From positions 1,860,001-1,924,000 of the forward strand of contig NZ_JALJZT010000002.1 in the NCBI RefSeq assembly GCF_024171405.1: DNA of 64,000 bases, in the 5' to 3' direction. Shown here in pieces: positions 26,684 through 35,808 of this stretch (positions are counted from its first letter, which is position 1; the number at the start of each line of letters is the position of its first letter). The notes under the pieces were generated by a model. It did not search any database. It had not been told where the DNA came from and saw nothing but the letters and a program-made list of their open reading frames with translations. This stretch comes from Qipengyuania citrea (GTDB lineage: Bacteria > Pseudomonadota > Alphaproteobacteria > Sphingomonadales > Sphingomonadaceae). The translations under genes were made by a program, and so were the position numbers.

Positions 26684-27580
26684 ATGGATATTTCGCAATT
26701 GATGTTTCGCGACGGGCTGATGGAGGGCGAGCGCATTCTCGTCACCGGGGGCGGGACCGGGCTGGGCCGCGTCATGGCCGAGGCCTTCCTCAAGCTGGGC
26801 GCCGAGGTGCACATCTGCGGACGCCGCCAGGGCAAGCTCGATGAAACCGCGGCGGAGCTGACCGGGCGCCACGGCGGCACGCTGGTCGGCCATGCCTGCG
26901 ATATCCGCGATCCCGACGCGATCCATGCCATGGTCGATGCGATCTGGGAGCACGGACCGCTGACCGGCGTGGTCAACAATGCCGCGGGCAATTTCATCAG
27001 CCGGACCGAAGACCTCTCGGTGAACGGTTTCAATGCGATCAGCGATATCGTCTTTCGCGGCAGCTTCTATGTCACGCTCGATATCGGCAAGCGGCTGATC
27101 GAGGAGGGACGCCGGGCGAACTTCCTCTCCATCCTCACCACCTGGGTATGGAATGGCGGCCCGTTCGTGGTGCCGAGCGCGATGAGCAAGGCGGGGCTCA
27201 ATGTGATGACGCAGAGCCTCGCGGTCGAATGGGGCCGCCATGGCCTGCGCTTCAATGCCATCGCGCCGGGGCTGTTCCCCACCGATGGGATGAGCGCGCG
27301 GCTGTCGCCCGGTGGTCGCGGCGGTAATTCGCAGGACGATATGAACCCGATGGGCCGCCATGGCGAAATGCACGAACTGGCCAATCTCGCGGTGTTCCTG
27401 ATGGGGCCCGGTGCGGAATGGATCAATGGCGAGACGATTGCCATCGACGGTGCCGGCTACAAGGCGCACGGCGGCAGTTTCTACGGCGCGCTCAAGGACA
27501 TGGGCGACGAGCAATGGAGCGCGATGCGCGAGATGATCAAGGGGACCAATGCGCAGGACAAGTCCGAACGCACGACCTAG
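26684..27580 (+). CDS. SDR oxidoreductase, 2,4-dienoyl-CoA reductase-like
   Basis: This is a classical-length SDR (298 residues) with the cofactor loop TGGGTGLGR near 21-29, and NNAAGNF. In the active site the usual YxxxK is replaced by SAMSKAGLNVMTQ. A serine in place of the tyrosine is the known pattern of the mammalian-type 2,4-dienoyl-CoA reductases of fatty acid oxidation, and the following LAVEWGRHGLRFNAIAPG also matches them. A role in degrading unsaturated fatty acids is therefore likely but not certain. A GTG immediately before the ATG is an alternative start. A GGGGAGAG ribosome site precedes it. Confidence 0.88.
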   Translation: MDISQLMFRDGLMEGERILVTGGGTGLGRVMAEAFLKLGAEVHICGRRQGKLDETAAELTGRHGGTLVGHACDIRDPDAIHAMVDAIWEHGPLTGVVNNAAGNFISRTEDLSVNGFNAISDIVFRGSFYVTLDIGKRLIEEGRRANFLSILTTWVWNGGPFVVPSAMSKAGLNVMTQSLAVEWGRHGLRFNAIAPGLFPTDGMSARLSPGGRGGNSQDDMNPMGRHGEMHELANLAVFLMGPGAEWINGETIAIDGAGYKAHGGSFYGALKDMGDEQWSAMREMIKGTNAQDKSERTT

Positions 27581-27643
27581 CGCGCTCCGCTTTCCAAGCG
27601 GGGCGAACAGCCCGCAACCGGGAAACCATTTCTCTGTGAAAAA

Positions 27644-27718
27644 TGGTGCTGCTGGGGAGGATTGAACTCCCGGCCTCACCCTTACCAAGGGTGCGCTCTA
27701 CCACTGAGCTACAGCAGC
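27644..27718 (-). tRNA. tRNA-Thr (anticodon GGT)
   Basis: On the minus strand this forms a full cloverleaf: acceptor GCTGCTG with CAGCAGC, D arm GCTC-AGTGGTA-GAGC, anticodon arm CACCC-TTGGTAA-GGGTG with anticodon GGT, and T arm with TTCAATC. The discriminator is A and CCA is encoded at 27644-27646. The downstream side carries a weak hairpin (ACCATTT with AAATGGT) that may help end the transcript. Confidence 0.96.
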
Positions 27719-27830
27719 ACATGGTGCCCGCGAACGGCGTCGCGGAGTGGAGGCGCGCGCTATTGGCAGAGACGCGGGAGAAGTCAACCTTAGGTTGCTT
27801 ATCGCGCGCGTTTTGCCGAAGAGTTGCGCC

Positions 27831-27974
27831 ATGGCCGCTGAAAAAGACGAAATGACCCGCGAGGAGCGCCTTGCCGCGAAACTTCGCGAGAACCTGCGCC
27901 GCCGCAAAGCGCAGGGCCGCGAAATGCGCGAATCGGACGCGCACCCCCTTTCCAAGGACGATGCGGGCAGCTAA
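27831..27974 (+). CDS. Small highly charged protein of unknown function
   Basis: This is a 47-residue frame with a strong helical, charged composition (EMTREERLAAKLRENLRRRK, then AQGREMRESD). The ATG at 27831 is chosen over longer in-frame openings because residues upstream of it overlap the tRNA-Thr flank and look random. Small proteins with the RLAAKLRENLRRRKAQ pattern are, to my knowledge, common in Sphingomonadales, but I cannot name a function. It lies 37 bases before gpmA on the same strand. Confidence 0.65.
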   Translation: MAAEKDEMTREERLAAKLRENLRRRKAQGREMRESDAHPLSKDDAGS

Positions 27975-28011
27975 CGCGCCTTGCTCCTAGGGGAATTACG
28001 GGAGCCTCCCA

Positions 28012-28698
28012 GTGTCCAAGCTGATCCTCGTCCGTCACGGGCAAAGCGAGTGGAACCTCGCCAACCGTTTCACCGGCTGGTGGGATGTCGATCTGACCGA
28101 AAAGGGCGAGGTCGAGGCGCGCGAAGCGGGTGAACTGATGAAGGCTAGAGGCGTCCTGCCCACACTTGCCTTCACCAGCGTCCAGAAGCGCGCGATCAAG
28201 ACGCTCAATATCGCGCTCGAAGCCTGCGACCGACTGTGGATCCCGGTGACGCGCGACTGGCATCTTAACGAGCGCCATTATGGCGGGCTGACCGGCCTCA
28301 ACAAGCAGGAAACCCGCGAGCGTCATGGCGACGAGCAGGTGCATATCTGGCGCCGCAGCTTCGACGTGCCGCCGCCCGAGCTCGAGCCGGGGAGCACCTT
28401 CGACCTGGCGGACGACCCGCGCTACGCCGGGATCGACGTGCCGCGCACCGAGAGCCTCAAGCTCACCATCGAACGCGTCCTGCCCTATTGGGAAGAAGCG
28501 ATCCTGCCGCAGCTCGGCAAGGGCGAGACGGTGATCATTTCCGCACATGGCAATTCGCTGCGCGCGCTGGTCAAGCACCTGTCGAACATCTCGGATGACG
28601 AGATTACCGGGCTCGAGATTCCTACCGGCCAGCCGATCATCTACGAATTCGACGGCACGCAGGTGACGGGCGAACGCTATTATCTGAAGGATAGCTGA
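28012..28698 (+). CDS. gpmA: 2,3-bisphosphoglycerate-dependent phosphoglycerate mutase
   Basis: This glycolytic enzyme interconverts 3- and 2-phosphoglycerate through a phosphohistidine. The 228-residue protein has the catalytic [10 protein letters not shown] motif with the His at 9, the substrate loop [30 protein letters not shown], and the second histidine in [15 protein letters not shown]. All are the cofactor-dependent type. It starts with GTG, with a GGGAG site upstream. It is the first gene of a tight plus-strand run that continues with purE one base after its stop. Confidence 0.95.
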   Translation: MSKLILVRHGQSEWNLANRFTGWWDVDLTEKGEVEAREAGELMKARGVLPTLAFTSVQKRAIKTLNIALEACDRLWIPVTRDWHLNERHYGGLTGLNKQETRERHGDEQVHIWRRSFDVPPPELEPGSTFDLADDPRYAGIDVPRTESLKLTIERVLPYWEEAILPQLGKGETVIISAHGNSLRALVKHLSNISDDEITGLEIPTGQPIIYEFDGTQVTGERYYLKDS

Positions 28699-28699
28699 G

Positions 28700-29194
28700 A
28701 TGACGGCTGCGGGAAACGCCAAGGTCGCGGTCGTGATGGGCAGCCAGTCGGATTGGGAGACCATGACCTGCGCCGCCGAAGTGCTCGACGAGCTGGGGGT
28801 CGCCGCCGATGTGCGTATCGTCTCCGCGCATCGCACGCCCGACCGGATGTATGATTTCGCCAAGGGCGCGGCTGCGGCAGGCTTCGAAGTGATTATCGCG
28901 GGGGCCGGCGGTGCGGCGCACCTTCCCGGCATGATCGCGGCACTCACGCATGTGCCCGTGCTCGGCGTACCGGTGAAGTCTAAGGCGCTGTCGGGCGAGG
29001 ACAGCCTGCTGTCGATCGTCCAGATGCCCGCCGGGGTTCCGGTCGGCACGCTCGCCATCGGTAAGGCGGGGGCGACCAATGCCGGCCTGCTCGCCGCGGC
29101 GATCCTTGCCACGCACGATACCGCGCTGGCGCAGCGGCTGCAGGACTGGCGCGCTGCACGCAGCGCCGCCGTGACCGAACGTCCCGTCGATTGA
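28700..29194 (+). CDS. purE: N5-carboxyaminoimidazole ribonucleotide mutase
   Basis: PurE moves the carboxylate of N5-CAIR to give CAIR in purine synthesis. The 164-residue protein has the class I motifs [10 protein letters not shown] near the N-terminus, [13 protein letters not shown], and [13 protein letters not shown]. The class I type is expected because purK follows at once. Its stop codon overlaps the purK ATG by one base. Confidence 0.96.
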   Translation: MTAAGNAKVAVVMGSQSDWETMTCAAEVLDELGVAADVRIVSAHRTPDRMYDFAKGAAAAGFEVIIAGAGGAAHLPGMIAALTHVPVLGVPVKSKALSGEDSLLSIVQMPAGVPVGTLAIGKAGATNAGLLAAAILATHDTALAQRLQDWRAARSAAVTERPVD

Positions 29195-30249
29195 TGCTGG
29201 GGCGCGGCGGTACGATCGGGATCCTCGGGGGCGGCCAGCTTGGCCGGATGATGGCCATGAGCGCGGCGCAGCTAGGCTATCGCTGCATTGCTTACGCTCC
29301 CGAAGGCGACAATGTGGTCAGCCAGGTGTGCGACGATGTGTTTCACAACAAGTGGGACGACACCGCGGCGCTCGCCGCCTTTGCCGCACAATGCGATGTG
29401 GTGACCTGGGAATTCGAGAACGTCCCCGTGGCGACCGCACAGGCCATGCCCGCCGGCCGCATCTTCCCCCATCCCCGCGCGCTCGAGACCGCGCAGGACC
29501 GGCTCGCGGAAAAGCGCTTCGTCGAGGACCTCGGCGGACGGCCCGCGGCGTATGCGCGGGTCGATTCGCGCGCCGACCTCGAAGCCGCGGTCGACCGGCT
29601 GGGCGTGCCCGGCATCCTCAAGACGCGGCGTGACGGCTATGACGGCAAGGGCCAGTGGCGGATCGGTTCGGACCGCGATGTCGCCGGGCTGAGCCTGCCC
29701 GAGACGCCGCTGGTGTACGAAGCCTTCGTCGAGTTCGAAGCCGAGTTCTCGGTGATCCTCGTGCGCGCGCAGGATGGCGCGATCCGCTTCTGGGATTCGC
29801 CGCGCAACAGCCACGAAAACGGGGTGCTCGCCACCTCGACGCTGCCCGCGGGCGAACCGATCGAGGCGCAGGTCGAAGCGGCGCGCGACCTCGCCCGGCA
29901 GGTCGCCGATGCGCTTGACTATGTCGGCGTGCTGACGCTCGAATTCTTCGCCACGCGCGATGGACCGGTGTTCAACGAAATGGCCCCGCGGGTCCACAAT
30001 TCGGGGCACTGGACGATCGAGGGCGCGGTCACCAGCCAGTTCGAGAACCATGTCCGCGTGGTCGCGGGCCTCCCGCTGGGCGACACTGCGACGGCCGCGA
30101 AATCGGTCACCATGACCAATGTCGTGGGCAAGGACATAAAGGGGGCACACGGCCACCTGGACACCCCCGACACGCACCTGCACGATTATGGCAAGGCCCA
30201 GGTGCGCGCCGGGCGCAAGATGGGCCATGTGACCCGGCTCGAACGGTGA
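29194..30249 (+). CDS. purK: 5-(carboxyamino)imidazole ribonucleotide synthase
   Basis: PurK carboxylates AIR with bicarbonate and ATP to give N5-CAIR, the substrate of PurE. The 351-residue ATP-grasp protein has GILGGGQLGRMMAMSAAQLG at the N-terminus, VVTWEFENVPV, the ATP-grasp strand GILKTRRDGYDGKGQWRI, and the metal-binding end EMAPRVHNSGHWTIEGA. I choose the ATG at 29194, overlapping the purE stop by one base. A TTG at 29191 is also open. The next gene, folA, starts within its stop codon. Confidence 0.95.
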   Translation: MLGRGGTIGILGGGQLGRMMAMSAAQLGYRCIAYAPEGDNVVSQVCDDVFHNKWDDTAALAAFAAQCDVVTWEFENVPVATAQAMPAGRIFPHPRALETAQDRLAEKRFVEDLGGRPAAYARVDSRADLEAAVDRLGVPGILKTRRDGYDGKGQWRIGSDRDVAGLSLPETPLVYEAFVEFEAEFSVILVRAQDGAIRFWDSPRNSHENGVLATSTLPAGEPIEAQVEAARDLARQVADALDYVGVLTLEFFATRDGPVFNEMAPRVHNSGHWTIEGAVTSQFENHVRVVAGLPLGDTATAAKSVTMTNVVGKDIKGAHGHLDTPDTHLHDYGKAQVRAGRKMGHVTRLER

Positions 30250-30725
30250 GCCTGTTCCTGATCTATGCCCGCGCCGCCAATGGCTGCATCGGCCGCGACG
30301 GCGCGCTGCCGTGGCACCTGCCCGCCGACCTCAAGCGCTTCAAGGCGCTGACCATGGGCAAGCCGATGATCATGGGCCGCAAGACCTTCGAAAGCCTGCC
30401 CGGCCTGCTGCCGGGCCGCCGCCATATCGTGCTGACCCGGCGCGAGCGCTGGGATTCGACCGGCGCCGAGGTCGTGCGTTCGGTCGAGGAGGCGCTGGCG
30501 CTGGCGGACAGCGACGACGTCGCGGTGATCGGCGGGGCAGCGATCTTCGATGTGTTCGCCGCGCATGCCGACCGGATCGAATTGACCGAAATCCACGCCG
30601 ATTTCGCAGGTGACACTTTCATGCCTGAGCCCGGCCCGGGATGGGAAGTGGTTGGCCGCGAGGACTTCGCGGGCACGGACGAACATCCCGCCTACAGCTT
30701 CGTTACGCTGGAACGCGCGGCATGA
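30246..30725 (+). CDS. folA: Dihydrofolate reductase
   Basis: DHFR reduces dihydrofolate to tetrahydrofolate with NADPH and is the trimethoprim target. The 159-residue protein shows the family pattern: IYARAANGCIGRDGALPWHL (substrate loop), GKPMIMGRKTFESLPGLLPG (NADPH contacts), VIGGAAIFDVF and a closing YSFVTLERAA. It starts at a GTG that overlaps the purK stop (GTGA). Its own stop overlaps the next ATG, so the run is translationally coupled. Confidence 0.95.
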   Translation: MSLFLIYARAANGCIGRDGALPWHLPADLKRFKALTMGKPMIMGRKTFESLPGLLPGRRHIVLTRRERWDSTGAEVVRSVEEALALADSDDVAVIGGAAIFDVFAAHADRIELTEIHADFAGDTFMPEPGPGWEVVGREDFAGTDEHPAYSFVTLERAA

Positions 30726-31909
30726 AGCGCAAGCTGTTCCTCGGCCTGGCCGGCGTGGTTGCCCTCGCACTGGCAGCCTTCTTCACCTTCGCCCCCGGCG
30801 TGGTCGAGCGGGGGATGAACCAGGTCGACGGCGAGCCGCTGATCGAAGTGTCGGAGGAGGCCAAGGCTCTCCACGCGACGCTCGATATCGTCGATCTGCA
30901 TTCGGATACGCTCCTGTGGAAGCGCGACCTGCTCGAACGCGCGGGCCGCGGGCATGTCGACGTGCCTCGTTTACGCGAAGGCAATGTCGCGCTGCAGGTC
31001 TTCTCGAGCGTGACCAAGACCCCCAAGGACCAGAATTACGACGCCAATAGTGCCGATAGCGACAACATCACCCTGCTCGCCATCGCGCAGCTCCAGCCGG
31101 TGCGCACATGGGGAAGCCTGCTCGAACGCTCGCTTTGGCATGCGCAGAAGCTGGAGACGGCGATCGAGACCGGCCGCGACGAACTCTACCAGATATGGAC
31201 GCCCGGCGATGTCCGGCGGTTGACGGTCGCCCGCGAAGGCAAGGGAGGACCCAGGCCGGTCGGCGCGCTGTTCAGCGCCGAAGGGCTGCAAAGCCTCGAG
31301 GGCGATCCCGACAATCTCGATACGCTCTACGCCGCGGGGATGCGCATGGCGGGGCTCACCCATTTCTTCGACAACGAACTCGCCGGATCGATGCACGGGC
31401 TCGACAAGGGCGGCCTCACGCCGATGGGCCGCGAGGTGATCGACCGGATGGAGCGCATGGGGATGATCGTCGACATCGCGCATTGCAGCCACGAATGCGT
31501 TGCCGAGGTCCTGGCGATGGCAAAGCGCCCGGTCGTGTCGAGCCATGGCGGGGTGCAGGCAACCTGCCGGGTCAACCGCAATTTGACCGATGCGGAGCTC
31601 CGCGGCGTCGCGAAGACCGGCGGCGTGGTGGGGATCGGCTATTGGGACGGGGCGGTCTGCGACACCAGCCCGCGCTCGGCGGCGCAAGCGATGAAACATG
31701 TCCGTGACCTCGTCGGGATCGAGCATGTCGCGCTGGGAAGCGATTACGACGGGGCCACGACAGTGCGTTTCGACACCGCGCACTTGCTTCAGGTGACGCA
31801 GGCGCTGCTTGACGAAGGTTTTAGCGAAGACGAAATCCGCGCCGCAATGGGCGGCAATGCACTGCGGGTCATCCGCGCCGGGCTGGTCCCACTGGAGAGT
31901 GCGGGATGA
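30722..31909 (+). CDS. Membrane-anchored dipeptidase (M19, renal dipeptidase family)
   Basis: This zinc peptidase of family M19 cleaves dipeptides; some members act on D-amino-acid dipeptides. The 395-residue protein has an N-terminal hydrophobic anchor (about 4-24) that would place it in the periplasm, and the metal-site motifs DLHSDTLLWKRD, HCSHECVAEVL, VVSSHGGVQATCRVNRNL and ALGSDYDGATTV. I start at the ATG at 30722, which overlaps the folA stop by 4 bases. A longer frame to 30641 would lie inside folA. The ribF gene starts within its stop codon. Confidence 0.92.
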   Translation: MKRKLFLGLAGVVALALAAFFTFAPGVVERGMNQVDGEPLIEVSEEAKALHATLDIVDLHSDTLLWKRDLLERAGRGHVDVPRLREGNVALQVFSSVTKTPKDQNYDANSADSDNITLLAIAQLQPVRTWGSLLERSLWHAQKLETAIETGRDELYQIWTPGDVRRLTVAREGKGGPRPVGALFSAEGLQSLEGDPDNLDTLYAAGMRMAGLTHFFDNELAGSMHGLDKGGLTPMGREVIDRMERMGMIVDIAHCSHECVAEVLAMAKRPVVSSHGGVQATCRVNRNLTDAELRGVAKTGGVVGIGYWDGAVCDTSPRSAAQAMKHVRDLVGIEHVALGSDYDGATTVRFDTAHLLQVTQALLDEGFSEDEIRAAMGGNALRVIRAGLVPLESAG

Positions 31910-32832
31910 GGTTTCTCGACCATCGGGAACAGCTGCCCGAAAGCCTGCGCGGCGCGATCGTCGCGCTGGGCAATTTCGACGGTTTCCACCTCGGCCACCA
32001 GGCGGTGGCGGGCGAGGCGATTCGCTGGGCGCGCGAAGAAGGCCGCCCCTCGATCATCGCCACCTTCGACCCGCATCCGGTGCGCCATTTCAAGCCCGAT
32101 GCCGAACCCTTCCGCCTGACCACGCTCGAACAGCGGCAGGAACTTTATCTCGCCGCCGGCGCCACCGCGATGCTGGTGTTCCATTTCGACGGCGAACTGG
32201 CGGGCACGACTGCGGAGGATTTCGTCCATAAGCTGCTTGGCGAGCATCTCGGCGTTGCGGGCGTGGTGACCGGCGAGGATTTCACTTTCGGCAAGGCGCG
32301 CGGCGGCAATTTCGACAGGCTCGTCAGCCTCGGCAAGGACAGCGGGATCGAAGCGCGCGCAGTGCCCCCGGTGGTGGATGAAGGTGCGCCTGTATCCTCA
32401 AGCCGCGTACGCGATGCCCTGCGCAATGGCGACCCGCAGGAAGCCGCGCGGCTGCTGACCCGCCCCTTCGCGATCCGCGGCGTGGTGCAGCATGGCGACA
32501 AGCGCGGGCGCGAGATCGGCTATCCCACCGCCAACCTGCCGGTCGAACACTATCTGCGCCCCCGGTACGGCATCTATGCGGTGACAGGCCGCGTGCTCGC
32601 CACCGGGCAGGAGCTGAAGGGCGCGGCCAATATCGGCGTGCGCCCGCAATTCGATCCGCCCAAGGAATTGCTCGAGCCCTATTTCTTCGACTTCTCCGGC
32701 GATCTCTACGGGCAGGAGATCGAGGTGGCCTTCCACCATTTCCTGCGCGGCGAGGGCAAGTTCGACAGCCTTGATGCGCTGATCGCGCAGATGGAGAAGG
32801 ATTGCGAAGAGGCTAGGCGCCTCCTCTCCTGA
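31906..32832 (+). CDS. ribF: Bifunctional riboflavin kinase/FAD synthetase
   Basis: RibF makes FMN and then FAD from riboflavin. The 308-residue protein has the N-terminal adenylyltransferase domain with the nucleotide motif LGNFDGFHLGHQAVAGE and SSSRVRDALRNGD. The C-terminal flavokinase domain has RGREIGYPTANLPVE and RYGIYAVTG. It overlaps the dipeptidase stop by 4 bases and ends before a palindromic intergenic repeat, which is followed by ileS. Confidence 0.95.
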   Translation: MRFLDHREQLPESLRGAIVALGNFDGFHLGHQAVAGEAIRWAREEGRPSIIATFDPHPVRHFKPDAEPFRLTTLEQRQELYLAAGATAMLVFHFDGELAGTTAEDFVHKLLGEHLGVAGVVTGEDFTFGKARGGNFDRLVSLGKDSGIEARAVPPVVDEGAPVSSSRVRDALRNGDPQEAARLLTRPFAIRGVVQHGDKRGREIGYPTANLPVEHYLRPRYGIYAVTGRVLATGQELKGAANIGVRPQFDPPKELLEPYFFDFSGDLYGQEIEVAFHHFLRGEGKFDSLDALIAQMEKDCEEARRLLS

Positions 32833-32835
32833 ACC

Positions 32836-32923
32836 GTCACCCCTGCGCAGGCAGGAGTCCAGCCGATGTCACCCTTACACACTCCGCAAGCTTATCTGGG
32901 CCCCTGCCTGCGCAGGGGCGACG
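32836..32923. repeat. Intergenic inverted repeat (REP-like)
   Basis: Between ribF and ileS, a 16-base arm (32841-32856, CCCCTGCGCAGGCAGG) has its exact reverse complement at 32903-32918. With flanking bases the arms grow to 21 with one mismatch (32836-32856 and 32903-32923). The form, with GTCACCCC at one end and GGGGCGACG at the other, resembles the small palindromic intergenic repeats found in many copies in alphaproteobacterial genomes. Only one copy lies in this window, so its repetitive nature is an inference. Confidence 0.65.
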
Positions 32924-32967
32924 AAAGTCTTTATTGCGGAGCGGGTTTGGCCTAACGGCTCGCCTCT

Positions 32968-35808
32968 ATGTCCGAAAAGCGCGATTACAGAGACACGGTC
33001 TTCCTGCCCAAGACCGATTTTCCCATGAAGGCCGGCCTCCCCGCAAAGGAGCCGAAGATTGCCGCGCGCTGGGAGGAAGAGGGACTCTACCAGCAGCTGC
33101 GCGAGGCGCGCGCCGGGCGCGAGACCTTCGTGCTGCACGACGGCCCGCCTTACGCCAATGGCGACATGCATATCGGCCACGCGCTCAACCACACGCTCAA
33201 GGACATGGTCTGCCGCACGCAGAACCTGCTGGGCAAGGACGCGCCCTACGTGCCCGGCTGGGATTGCCACGGTCTGCCGATCGAATGGAAGGTCGAGGAA
33301 CAGTACCGCAAGAAGAAGCTCGACAAGAAGGCGGTCCCGCCAGCCGAGTTCCGCGCCGAATGTCGTGCCTATGCCCAGAAATGGGTCGATGTGCAGCGCG
33401 AGCAATTGAAGCGGCTCGGTATCATGGGCGACTGGGACAATCCCTATCTGACCATGCAGTTCGACAGCGAGGCGACCATTGTCGCCGAACTGATGAAATT
33501 CGCCGAGGCGGGCAATCTCTATCGCGGCTCGAAGCCGGTGATGTGGAGCCCGGTCGAGGAAACCGCGCTGGCCGAGGCCGAGGTCGAGTACGAGGACATC
33601 ACCTCGACCCAGATCGACGTGGCGTTCAAGATCACCGAAAGCCCGAACGAAGATCTGGTCGGCGCACATGCGGTGATCTGGACCACCACGCCGTGGACGA
33701 TCCCGGTGAACCAGGCTTTGGCCTATGGGCCGGAGATTGAATATGCGCTTATCACTTGGCCGAACGCCAAATACCTTTTGGCTCGCGATCTTGCGGCCGA
33801 ATTCATCAAGCGCGTTACAACGGTTCCGAGTGGTCAACCCATAGAGCCGTGGCCTGAGGCCGACCAATGGGATGAGCGAGTAACGCTCGTCCAAAGCTCC
33901 GACCTCGCCGGGACGAAGGCTCGCCACCCGATGCACCACCTCGGCGGGTTCTACGCCAAGCCGCGCCCATTTCTGCCGGGCGATTTCGTCACCACCGACA
34001 GCGGTACGGGCCTCGTCCACATGTCGCCCGACCATGGCGAAGACGATTTCCTGCTGTGCCGCGCCAACGGGCTCGAGCCGGTCTTCGCGGTCATGGCCGA
34101 CGGGCGCTATCGCGACGATTGGGAATGGCTCGGCGCCGGCGATCTGGACGAGAACGGCAAGGAACGCCGCCGCAGCGTCATCAACAAGCCGTTCAATTCG
34201 CCCGAAGGTCCGATCTGCAGCGATTTGCGCGAAGCGGGCGCGCTGCTGTCCGCCAGCGACGACTACCAGCATTCCTACCCGCATTCGTGGCGTTCGAAAG
34301 CCAAGGTCATCTATCGCTGCACCCCGCAATGGTTCGTGCCGATGGACAAGGAACTGGGCGGCGGCACGCTGCGCGAACGTGCCATGTCCGAAATCGAACG
34401 CGTCCGCTTTATCCCCGAAAAGGGCCGCCGCCGGATCGGTTCGATGGTCGAAGGCCGTCCCGACTGGGTGCTGTCGCGCCAGCGCGCCTGGGGCGTGCCG
34501 ATCACGCTGTTCGTAAAGAACGGCACGGGCGAATATCTGCAGGACTCCGAAGTGAACGCGCGCGTCATCGCCGCAGTGCGCGAAGACGGCGTCGATGCCT
34601 GGGACGAAAGCCGCAAGGCCGAATTCCTCGGCGAGGCCTACAATCCCGACGATTACGAAATGGTCGCCGACATTCTCGATGTCTGGTTCGATTCGGGCTG
34701 TACGCATGCCTTCACGCTCGAAAGCGGGCGCTGGCCGGCGCTCAAATGGCCCGCCGACCTTTATCTGGAGGGCAGCGACCAGCATCGCGGGTGGTTCCAG
34801 TCCTCGCTGCTCGAAAGCTGCGCCACGCGCGGCCGCGCGCCCTATGACCAGGTGCTGACACATGGCTTCACCATGGCCAGCGACGGGCGCAAGATGTCCA
34901 AGAGCCTCGGCAATACGATCGATCCGCTCAAGGTCATGGAACAATACGGCGCGGACATCATCCGGCTGTGGGCGCTCAGCGTCGATTCGACCGAGGACCA
35001 CCGCATCGGTGACGAAATCCTCAAGGGCGCGGGCGACCAGTACCGCAAACTGCGCAACACCTTCCGCTATCTGCTCGGCGCGCTCGACGGGTTCGTCGGC
35101 GATATGGGCGATGTCGGCGAAGTGCCCGAACTCGAGGTCTATATCCTCGCGCTGCTGGCCGATCTTGATGGCAAGCTGCGCCACGCGGCGGAGAATTACG
35201 ACTTCAACGCCTACACCCGCCTGCTGGTTGATTTCTGCAACGAGGACCTGTCGGCCTTCTACTTCGATATCCGCAAGGACGTGCTCTATTGCGACGGGCC
35301 GGGCAGCGTGAAGCGCAACGCCTATCGCACTGTGCTCGACCTGCTGTTCCACGCGCTGGTCCGCTATGCCGCGCCGGTGCTGGTGTTCACTTCCGAGGAG
35401 GTCTGGTCGACCCGCTACCCCGACGGCGGCAGCGTCCACCTCCTCGAATGGCCGCAGGTGCCGGGTGTGACCGCCGAAGGCGCACGCTGGGAGAAGCTGC
35501 GCGAACTGCGCGAGAACGTGATGGAGGCGATCGAGCCGCTGCGGCGCGACAAGGTCATCCGCTCGGGCCTCGAAGCCGATGTGGTGGTTCCCGCCGCGGC
35601 GGTGCCCGAAGGCTTCAGCGATGCCGACCTCGCCGAATTGTTCATCACCGCGTCAGTCACGCGCGGCGATAGCGACGGCGTGACGGTCACGCGGACAGAT
35701 GAAAACAAGTGCGGGCGCTGCTGGCGCCTGCTGCCCAGCGTCGGGGAAGACGGCGATTTGTGCGACCGCTGCGAAAGCGCGGTCGCCGAGCTGGATGCCG
35801 TGCAATGA
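32968..35808 (+). CDS. ileS: Isoleucyl-tRNA synthetase
   Basis: IleRS charges tRNA-Ile and edits misactivated valine. The 946-residue class I enzyme has the HIGH motif at 68-71, the CP1 editing domain (about 195-395, including the VIWTTTPWTIPVNQALA threonine-rich peptide), DVWFDSGCTHAF, and KMSKS at 642-646. A C-terminal zinc finger lies near 914-940 (NKCGRCWRLL, then DLCDRCE). Residues about 257-312, inside the editing domain, use codons unlike the rest of the gene. It is followed by lspA with a 4-base overlap, a common arrangement. Confidence 0.97.
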   Translation: MSEKRDYRDTVFLPKTDFPMKAGLPAKEPKIAARWEEEGLYQQLREARAGRETFVLHDGPPYANGDMHIGHALNHTLKDMVCRTQNLLGKDAPYVPGWDCHGLPIEWKVEEQYRKKKLDKKAVPPAEFRAECRAYAQKWVDVQREQLKRLGIMGDWDNPYLTMQFDSEATIVAELMKFAEAGNLYRGSKPVMWSPVEETALAEAEVEYEDITSTQIDVAFKITESPNEDLVGAHAVIWTTTPWTIPVNQALAYGPEIEYALITWPNAKYLLARDLAAEFIKRVTTVPSGQPIEPWPEADQWDERVTLVQSSDLAGTKARHPMHHLGGFYAKPRPFLPGDFVTTDSGTGLVHMSPDHGEDDFLLCRANGLEPVFAVMADGRYRDDWEWLGAGDLDENGKERRRSVINKPFNSPEGPICSDLREAGALLSASDDYQHSYPHSWRSKAKVIYRCTPQWFVPMDKELGGGTLRERAMSEIERVRFIPEKGRRRIGSMVEGRPDWVLSRQRAWGVPITLFVKNGTGEYLQDSEVNARVIAAVREDGVDAWDESRKAEFLGEAYNPDDYEMVADILDVWFDSGCTHAFTLESGRWPALKWPADLYLEGSDQHRGWFQSSLLESCATRGRAPYDQVLTHGFTMASDGRKMSKSLGNTIDPLKVMEQYGADIIRLWALSVDSTEDHRIGDEILKGAGDQYRKLRNTFRYLLGALDGFVGDMGDVGEVPELEVYILALLADLDGKLRHAAENYDFNAYTRLLVDFCNEDLSAFYFDIRKDVLYCDGPGSVKRNAYRTVLDLLFHALVRYAAPVLVFTSEEVWSTRYPDGGSVHLLEWPQVPGVTAEGARWEKLRELRENVMEAIEPLRRDKVIRSGLEADVVVPAAAVPEGFSDADLAELFITASVTRGDSDGVTVTRTDENKCGRCWRLLPSVGEDGDLCDRCESAVAELDAVQ

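Noticed and set aside
27644..27718. tRNA-Thr as a possible integration site
   Set aside because: Flanking genes are ordinary chromosomal genes, with no attachment-site duplication in view.
32875..35439. An 854-residue open frame opposite ileS
   Set aside because: It is antisense to ileS, which carries HIGH, KMSKS and zinc motifs. The translation has the composition of a frame shadow.
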